Positions 57,180-64,000 of a stretch of 64,000 nucleotides of DNA are shown piece after piece. The translations under genes were made by a program, and so were the position numbers. Numbering within the stretch: the first letter of the stretch is position 1; every line of letters begins with the position of its first letter. The stretch comes from Chlorokybus atmophyticus (lineage: Eukaryota; Streptophyta; Chlorokybophyceae; Chlorokybales; Chlorokybaceae). Location of the stretch: contig RHPI01003369.1 of assembly GCA_009103225.1 (NCBI GenBank), forward strand, positions 1 through 64,000. The letters run 5' to 3'. Under the pieces are notes generated by a model. The model was given only the letters and a program-made list of their open reading frames with translations. It did not search any database and was not told where the DNA came from.

Positions 57180-60128
57180 CTAGTGCCAATCGCGTGAGCG
57201 CTCTCGCACAGGAGACGTGCGACGATAGTCTCTGTCTCTGTCCCTGTCCCGATCCCGGCCCCTTTCCCGCTCCTTATCTCTATCATAACCATAATCCCTG
57301 CACGCCAGAGAACGGTTCATACCAGTAACTCTTATACCAAGTGTGTGTGTGTGTGCCATGCTGGTCGACACCATTCCCTTAAAAACAACAAATGTGCCAA
57401 CTCTCTGTGTAACACAGCTTGTCATGCACGCAATAGGCAGTAGGCCAGCTTGAACTAACTTCAAGAAGAACAGCAGGACGCAGAAATACCCCTCTTACCT
57501 GTCGCGGTCACGACTGCGACTTCTGTCTCTCGAACGCGACCTCTTTCGCTCACGCTCTCGCCCCCCTTCCCGGTCTCTGTCCCTGTCCCTGTCCCTGTCC
57601 TGATCCCAATCCCGATCCCGATCAGAGTCGCGCGCTTGAGCTGCATCACGGTCATAATCATCCCGCGACACGTCTTTGCCACGGTAATCGCTGCTGGGAG
57701 GTTCGGACGCAGTATTGTTTGTGTGGTTATGGGTGTTCGTGGCGGCTGATTGCGATGGTGCCTGTTGTGCCTGCTGCAGCAGCTCCTCCTTGTGCTTCAT
57801 GCGGTACTTCTTCTTGAGGTTGCCAAACTCGTCGTACAGCTCGCCATCATCCTGAAACCAGAACAAGACTTATAGGTCAGCAAACCAATAGCATGTCCTT
57901 CTTGCAATTTGTTGTAATCGTGTGCTTGCATGCCCAAATGACACAAACCTCTTCGCGCAATTTTCGCCGCCGTCGTGCTTCCTCCAGCTCCGCCTCGTCC
58001 AACTCTTTGAAGCCGCCGCCACGCCCTCCGCTGTTGCACACAAGAGGTATGTTGTCGCGCATGCATGCGTGGGTGCATGTGGGTGTGCCTTCGTGCATCT
58101 TGCGTACGTCTATGCAAGTGAGAAATATAATATGCTTCAATTCTTGCACGTACCGCTGCTCATTGATGCCGCCGGGTTTGGATGTGTTGCAGATGTTGCA
58201 TTTGGCACGCTTCGCCCAGTTCATGTTGCTGCACCTGCAACACACAAGTATGACCAGAGAGCTTCGCAAAACTCAATCAACAAGGGTTTTTAGGGTGATG
58301 ATGCACCATGACATGTGCGCTTACATTGGACACGCCCAGTCTCCAGGGCCAAACAGCGGCTTTCTCCCAAACTCAGGTCCTCCATCCCCTCTTTGCCCTG
58401 CACACATATGCACGTGACCACACGCGCACACACGCGCGCGCAAGTACACAGATACGAACATCACCACAGCAACACCCGACTGGACACCAAAACAACCCCC
58501 AACAATCAAACAGGCAAAACCAAATCCGCACAAAACGACCACACGCACACAGCAACAGCACTGACCACACTACAACCTTTTGTTCTCACCTCTCCCCGCG
58601 CCGCGTCCCATGCCACCCGTTCCCCCTCCCCTCCCTCTCCCCGCCCCTCCCGCGCCGCCCGCCACGCCGCCGCCGCCACCGCTCGGGCGACCCGTGCCGC
58701 AGCGGTTGCATTGGCCGCGGAAGGCAAAGTTCACGTTGCCACAACTGCAAAGGACGCCAACATGAATGCTGCAAGTGTGCTGAGCACTAGATCTTGTGGT
58801 CATGTGGATGTTAGCACAATTGCTATGCAAGCTGCTTTGGGTATGTCATAGTGTACATTTGCCATTGCTCTTACCTTGGGTTAGGACACTGCCAGTCGCC
58901 ATCTTTCTGCCATTCAGGCTTGGCCCCATCAGCTCCCATACCTGCTGCTGATATAACCGTGTCAAGAGCCCGAACCCACAATCACTGCAAGCACAACCAC
59001 ACCTTCGAAGACTCACTCACCTGGTTGTTCTGAGTACTCCGGCTGTTGTGGTTGTTGTATTATGGGTGCAACGGGTGCTGGAGCCTCTCCTTTTCGCTGT
59101 GCAAGCGACACCTGTGCAAACATACACATGTGTGTGCGTACATGCGCGCGTGGATGCATGTGTGTATGTATGTGTGCGTGTTTGCGAGCTCGACACTGCT
59201 GGTGCGCTTGAAGAAAATGCAATGTCTAAATGTCTGTCACTGTTTTGCATGCCCTGCTTCTGTATAACTAATGAAGCAGCACCTGGAGTACACTTCCAAG
59301 GAACTCCTTGTTGTTGAACCACTCCACTGCCGCGCCCGCTGCATACGGGTCCTGCATGTAGATGAACAGTTTTATGTCCATTCAACCAACAACATCATGT
59401 AGGATAGGGCAACAATCACACACTGAGCTTGACAGGCGCCAGCGTGCATGCTCATCAGTTTGGAATGCTGATAACCAACCACTCACAACTACTTGGACAA
59501 AAGGGCAACACAAGCATTGCACACAGAACGCAAACAGCAGAAGCAACAACAATAAAGGAACGGCAACAACACTTGCCATGTAGCTGACAGTGCCGTCGCC
59601 CTTCAGTGCCCCTGTGGCCTTATCTCTGCAGCACACAATTGTACGTAATCAAACTACGCAACGTTGTTCGCAACGCCCTAGTTATCCACCATGCAGACAA
59701 TGCTTGGATCTCACAAAGCCAAGAGCAAGTGCAAAAATGAGTCAGTTTGCCAGAATGATAGCATTTATCTGATTTAACGCAGGATGACATGTTGTGCACA
59801 GCCGTCCAAACTCGCAGCCACACATGGCACTTATACATGCAAATCACCTGTACAGCCATATCTTAGGCAGGTTGGTCCGCCTGTCCATCTGTTCAAACAC
59901 ATTGTACAATTCAATTCGGCACATGGCAGATAATTCATGCATACCGTCCAACAACGGAGAATGAAGCAGCCATCAGAAGCCAACAGGCAAGCGCATAACA
60001 TATTGCACTCGCACACGCACCTTGAGCATGCCTATGGTGGCGAACAGCTCCGCCAGGTCCTGTTCCCCCGCGTGCGGCGGAATGCCGGACACATACACCG
60101 TGTCCGAGGGGGGCGGAGGCTCCTGCAT
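57180..60128 (-). CDS. TAF15-like RNA-binding protein (RRM plus two RanBP2 zinc fingers)
   Basis: Twelve exons fit in phase: 60128-60021, 59888-59848, 59625-59577, 59351-59283, 59111-59021, 58941-58875, 58744-58590, 58397-58325, 58234-58154, 58030-57949, 57851-57499 and 57297-57180, giving 428 residues. An RRM fills residues 9-95 (VYVSGIPP, AAVEWFNNKEFLG, VSLAQRKG). Two RanBP2-type fingers follow, W-x-C-x-N-P-x-C-x-N then C-x2-C: DWQCPNPSCGNVNF and, after a Gly/Arg-rich linker, DWACPMCSNMNWAKR. The conserved YDEFGNLKKKYR lies after them. The tail is Arg-Asp and Ser-Arg rich. This layout matches plant TAF15 proteins, linked to TFIID and RNA processing. Intron 3 has a GC donor (ATG|gcaagt). Confidence 0.9.
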
Positions 60129-60859
60129 GGCGACCGACTGCTTCTACTCTTCCTCCACCGCCGCCGCCGCAGCAAGGCGGTAAAACGCCAACTGCTGTTA
60201 GGGCTGCAGTTAGTTAGCCTCGCGACCAGGTTGAAACCGGTTCCGCTAACCGCGTGGCCTAACGGAGGCAGTGCTTTCCGGCACGGCGGGCAATCGTTTA
60301 TTCAATTTATGAAGTTTGTTAGCCTTCCCCGCAGTCGATAGCACATTTACTCATCACCATTTCATTTCATTAATGTGCTCGTAACCGCAACGCATTGTCC
60401 ATGGTAAAGCTTGCTTCAGCAGAAGTGGCCAGTAAGCATGCCACAAATTTCTGCCCTCTAGAGCTTTGTGCACGCATTGAGTCCGGCCATTCAACATGAC
60501 TGCCGCTGTTAATATTGAAACCTGCCGAACCTGTCGCTACCTGCATGACATCAACAACACGTGTCTGCACATACAACTTTTTGTGTTGCTTCTGGCTGAA
60601 AACATGAGCGCACTTGCATACGTAACTCATGCATTTGCACCCACATGCAAGCCACATGAACTGGCTGGTTGTTGTGTACAGAGGCCTGAGGCCCCGCGTA
60701 CTGCTGACCAGTCATGGCCGCAACACCGTGTTACATACGCACACAAGTGTACAACACCTCGGCACGTTGTACGCTTGGGTAAGCTAGCCACCTACAAAAA
60801 CAGAAACCGAACAATGCCTAACACATTGCCACAACAACGTAGTCTACAATATCTACAAC
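60129..60859. other. Intergenic, no supported gene
   Basis: Contains the putative TAF15-like promoter and mixed DNA up to the PPME1 stop. Confidence 0.5.
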
Positions 60860-62649
60860 TCACGCATGCGTGCGCGGGGGAGGCAGCGGTATCCTCTGCC
60901 CTATGCGAAAATGCGCAACAAAACTCGCAATAGCATCAGCTGTGCGTGCCGGCTCATCTTCCTGGACTGCATGTCCAGCTTGTGGCAATACCACAAGTTG
61001 AAACTTGCCTTGCATCTGCGCTATGGTGAGCGGGCGATCGAGTCTATCCGTCCCCGCTAAGAGGAGTAGTTTTGGCGCTGAAACAGAAAGAAACAATTCA
61101 CTCATGCCCGCATACCAACCATGCCAGAAGGGTTCGCTCTTGGCTAAGTCTGTTCGCCACGTGTACTTAGTGTGGGTTCCTTGTTGTTGGGTGAGTTGGG
61201 ACGGCATGGAGACGCGCGCGGCCTCGACGTTGCGGCAGTGGGCGGCGGAACCGCGGACGGCCCACTCGACGGCTTTGGGTAGAGAGGGGAAGGAGGAGGG
61301 ACGGTTGGTGATGATGCCGCGCATCAAAGGAAGAGCGGCCATCGCCGTGCCCTGACATGTAATAAGGTGTGAGCATGTGTGTGTGTGCGCATGCGTGCAT
61401 GCAAGCGCTGCATTGAAGGTGTACGTACGTGCGCATGTGTGTACATGTGCGCGTGAGTGTTTGTGCGTTCACAGCTACATGCGCCCACGCATGCAGGCAT
61501 GTGCCTGAGCACGTGTGCGCATGCATGCGCGGGGTTCACATGATTGTGTGCATGAGTCAGCGTGTACATGTGCATGCGCGTTGGTGTGTGTAGGGAACAC
61601 TTTCCACACATTGCAGCTTTCCGCACGTACAAGCCATGTACCTCGACGACATCTATGACGACCAGGGCCGCTACGGAAGGAAGATTGCGGGAGGCCGCAG
61701 CGCGCGTTGCAATGGCGCCACCGAGGCTGCATTCGAACGCGAGTATGAGTACATGCGTGCAGCTGAGGCTGCATAGCAATATGTACGCAAATGCAACATA
61801 ATTCCCCACCCCTGCAAGTGCAACATGCACACGTGCAAACACCTTATTAACCTCAAGACTTAACAGCCAAACAGATCTGCAAGCGTATGTGCATGCATCA
61901 TCGTGCCACTTGCATGCATGCAAGTGACTTGATTGATGCATACAAAACTTGCACGAGCCAAACCACACCAGTACTGTATGCAGCGCTACAAGCAACACAA
62001 TGCATAGCAAACATGCGCAAACATGCACACGCACATGCACGTGCATGCACCTGTGGCCAACGAGGAGGATGGGCGGCGGAGGCTTGGCGTCCCCTATGAG
62101 TACACGGATGACGTTGATAAGGTCGTCGGCGAGTCGGTCGGCACTTAGGTCGTCCTCGCTGGCGGTCTCGGTGGCGCCATGAGCTCGGAGGTCCGGAGCT
62201 GCGATGGCGAGGCGGCGGCCGTCCTGCTGGGCGCCGGCGGCGAGGGCTCGAGCCACAAGCGCCCACGTCAGCCCCGTGTAGCCGCCGCCGTGCACAAGCA
62301 CAACCAGCAGCTCCGGGGCCGCCGCCGCTGCTGTGGCCTGGTCATCCTGGCTAGCAGCAGGCGGGGTGTAGTACACCCTGAAGACGTCCTTGTGATCGCC
62401 CTTCTCTTGCCCGTCTGGGGCAACCACAGGGACGTCCCTGGCCTCCTGGAAGTAGCTTTGCCAGGACAGGGGGCTGTAGTCACTGTTGCGCCTGGTGACG
62501 CCGCCTGTGGGAGAGGCGGGAGGAGGAGGAGGAAGCCCGCCCTCCGCAACGGCGCCGAGGGCGGCAGCGTTGTTCACCACGGCCCTGCGTAGCAAGCCCG
62601 CCCCGGGCGGCCCCTCCGCGCCCACGGCGGCGGGCGGCGGCGGCCGCAT
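60860..62649 (-). CDS. Protein phosphatase methylesterase 1 (PPME1)
   Basis: Exons 62649-62051, 61726-61642 and 61351-60860 fit in phase and give 391 residues, near the usual 386. PPME1 removes the C-terminal methyl ester from the PP2A catalytic subunit. The alpha/beta-hydrolase core shows LVHGGGYTGLTWA, APDLRAHGAT, VGHSLGG (Ser200 nucleophile), VVIDVVEGTAM (Asp225) and LPQAGHAVQED (His355). The Ser-Asp spacing of 25 equals that of the human enzyme. Family-specific blocks ARVSMPSQL, KYTWRTDLA and DRPLTIAQMQGKFQ are present. The catalytic serine codon is split by the first intron (AG|C). The N-terminus is Pro/Ala-rich. Confidence 0.95.
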
Positions 62650-62802
62650 GGAGAGCAGGCCACTGCCACGTGGCACTTCCACACACCTGGCCAAGCAGTA
62701 GGGTTAGGGTTGGGTCAAGTCACGTGATTGCTAAATTAGGCTTTACTGTGAGCAGAGTGTGCCACGTCGTCGTGTTGGCCCTGAGCAGCGGCGTCGGCGG
62801 CG
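62650..62802. promoter_or_regulatory. 153-bp divergent promoter region of PPME1 and ODA1
   Basis: The two ATGs face away across 153 bases. The region holds TAGGGTTAGGGTTGGG (62699-62714), telo-box-like, and a G-box CACGTG at 62721-62726. A shared promoter is inferred from the spacing. Confidence 0.5.
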
Positions 62803-63133
62803 ATGGCGGCGGCAGCGCCGGGTTCGCCGCCATCAATGTCGGAAGGCAAGCATCAGGGTGGTGGTGGGAGGAGTGGTCATGGTGGAGGAGGTGGAGGGTC
62901 TTCGCCTCCTGGGACCGCGACGGCTCCCTCCTGGTCGCCGACAACCACCAGGGGCGCCGCGTGGCGAGGACGGGCGGCAGCGGAGCGACTGCGAGCCGGA
63001 AATGCAGCACTCAAGGAAGAGGTAGCGTTGGAGAAGAGGTGGGGGGCACTTCCATCAAACCCATCCGCCACAGCACAGGTAGGCTGTGCGCGTCTGTGTT
63101 GCACGCTTGCATTCTGCAGCATTGGGTATGTGC

Positions 63134-63165
<32 letters not shown>

Positions 63166-64000
63166 GCTAAGGCACCTAAGTCATATCACCATATTTGACA
63201 AGCGAAACTTTCTTAGTTGTTGACAACCAGGACTACGACACTAATGTTACATACACTTGTGTGCAGGTTGTTCGTTTGCAGGAGCAGGCAGACGCCTTCA
63301 CCCGCCGCATCGAGAGCGAGAAGCGGCGCGTCGCCGAACTCGACAAAGCCATCTCCGCCGTGCAGTCCCGCATCCTTGACCAGCGGAAGCGCATGGGCGG
63401 CGTCAACGCCGCCCGCGAGTCCAACGCCGCCATTGCCAAGCAGGTCAAACTCCTCGAGAACCGCCTCGACAAGGCTCTGACCAAGTACAACGAGTCGGTA
63501 GCTGCCAACCGACGCTTGCGCGAGAGCATCGACGGGTTGAGGAGAGAGAGACTTGTCTTTGATGGGATACACAAGAAGCTGGAGAAGGAGCTGGCGGATA
63601 GGAAGAGGGAGATGGCCGCTATCATAGAGACGAGTAACCTTGCGTATGAGGCCAGGGATGCGGCGCTGCAACAGATGGCGCAGCTCAAGGCGCAGGCGGA
63701 GAGAGAGCAGCAGGCGTTTGAAGCGGAGTGGAGAGAGTTGGGGAGACTCATTGATCATGATCATAGGATGGTCGTCGCCGGAGGAGGGAGCAACAACAAC
63801 AGCAACGTTGCCAACAACACCAACAGCCACAACAACGCCAACAGCCACAACAACAACACAACAACCATCAATAACAACAAGGGCGAGGACAGTGAGCACA
63901 AGCAGGAGGGTGCGAGCAATAATGGCAACGGCAACAACAACAGTGAGGAGGAGATGAGACTCAGGAAGAAGGTTATCAAGGGCAACTGGGCCATCGCCAA
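62803..64000 (+). CDS. Outer dynein arm docking complex subunit ODA1/DC2, 5' part
   Basis: Exons 62803-63078 and 63267 to beyond the window join in phase 0. Exon 1 encodes a Gly/Ser-rich start, then RLRAGNAALKEEVALEKRW. Exon 2 is one long coiled coil with stretches diagnostic for ODA1/CCDC114-type docking proteins: LENRLDKALTKYNES, IDGLRRERLVFDGIHKKLEK, MAAIIETSNLAYEARDAA and EAEWRELGRLIDHDHRM. The docking complex fixes outer dynein arms to doublet microtubules of the flagellum, so a motile flagellated stage is expected. An Asn/Ser/His-rich insertion (about 63790-63940) interrupts the coiled coil before RLRKKVIKGNW. The gene is cut by the window end. Confidence 0.92.
63137..63165. repeat. AC microsatellite in ODA1 intron 1
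   Basis: About 14 AC units inside the intron between ODA1 exons 1 and 2. Confidence 0.9.

Noticed and set aside
62699-62714. Interstitial telomere
   Set aside because: Only about two TTAGGG-like units in a promoter position; more consistent with a telo-box.

Overview
The window is nuclear DNA of a flagellated green alga. Evidence for this is a plastid Calvin-cycle gene (sedoheptulose-1,7-bisphosphatase), a nuclear petM for the cytochrome b6f complex, an outer-dynein-arm docking gene, spliced genes with many short introns, an intronless tRNA-Phe(GAA), and a TIR-NBS-LRR gene. A prasinophyte-grade chlorophyte or an early streptophyte flagellate would both fit; the sequence alone does not decide. 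Four single N characters (6933, 25032, 25549, 36988) mark scaffold joins. Three of them sit exactly at the edge of a duplicated or palindromic block, so repeats there must be read with caution.

Layout. 1-8.5 kb is a mobile-element-like block: an OTU-type cysteine protease gene, a broken gene ending in a RING-like zinc motif, a two-exon gene joining zinc-finger, Tudor and cytosine-C5 DNA methyltransferase domains, and, convergent to it, a Plavaka-type transposase. TACCATT-type inverted repeats bracket the methyltransferase/transposase pair. 8.5-18 kb is mostly repeat-rich DNA holding the acidic 3' end of an unknown gene and the 3' part of an NMT1/THI5-like gene with a frame break. 18.2-22 kb (minus strand) is a complete five-exon TIR-NBS-LRR gene of 1001 codons. 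23.2-25.0 kb is a 928-bp inverted repeat ending on an N. 25.1-29.9 kb is a Ty3/gypsy chromovirus with an intact pol and a gag cut by an N. 31-36 kb holds SBPase, tRNA-Phe and petM, flanked by 300-bp direct repeats.

37.6-64 kb is a gene-dense housekeeping stretch: an FCP1/CPL4-like RNA polymerase II CTD phosphatase, a MED30-like Mediator subunit, an ATRIP-like checkpoint protein head-to-head with BIN4 (topoisomerase VI subunit), a degraded kinase-like locus, a TAF15-like RNA-binding protein, and PP2A methylesterase PPME1 head-to-head with the docking-complex gene ODA1, which runs off the window.

The multi-exon models were built by eye; for the well-supported ones, exon lengths and phases add up exactly to open coding sequences. 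The most unusual content is the transposase/DNA-methyltransferase/OTU/RING block and the complete TIR-NBS-LRR gene in an alga.
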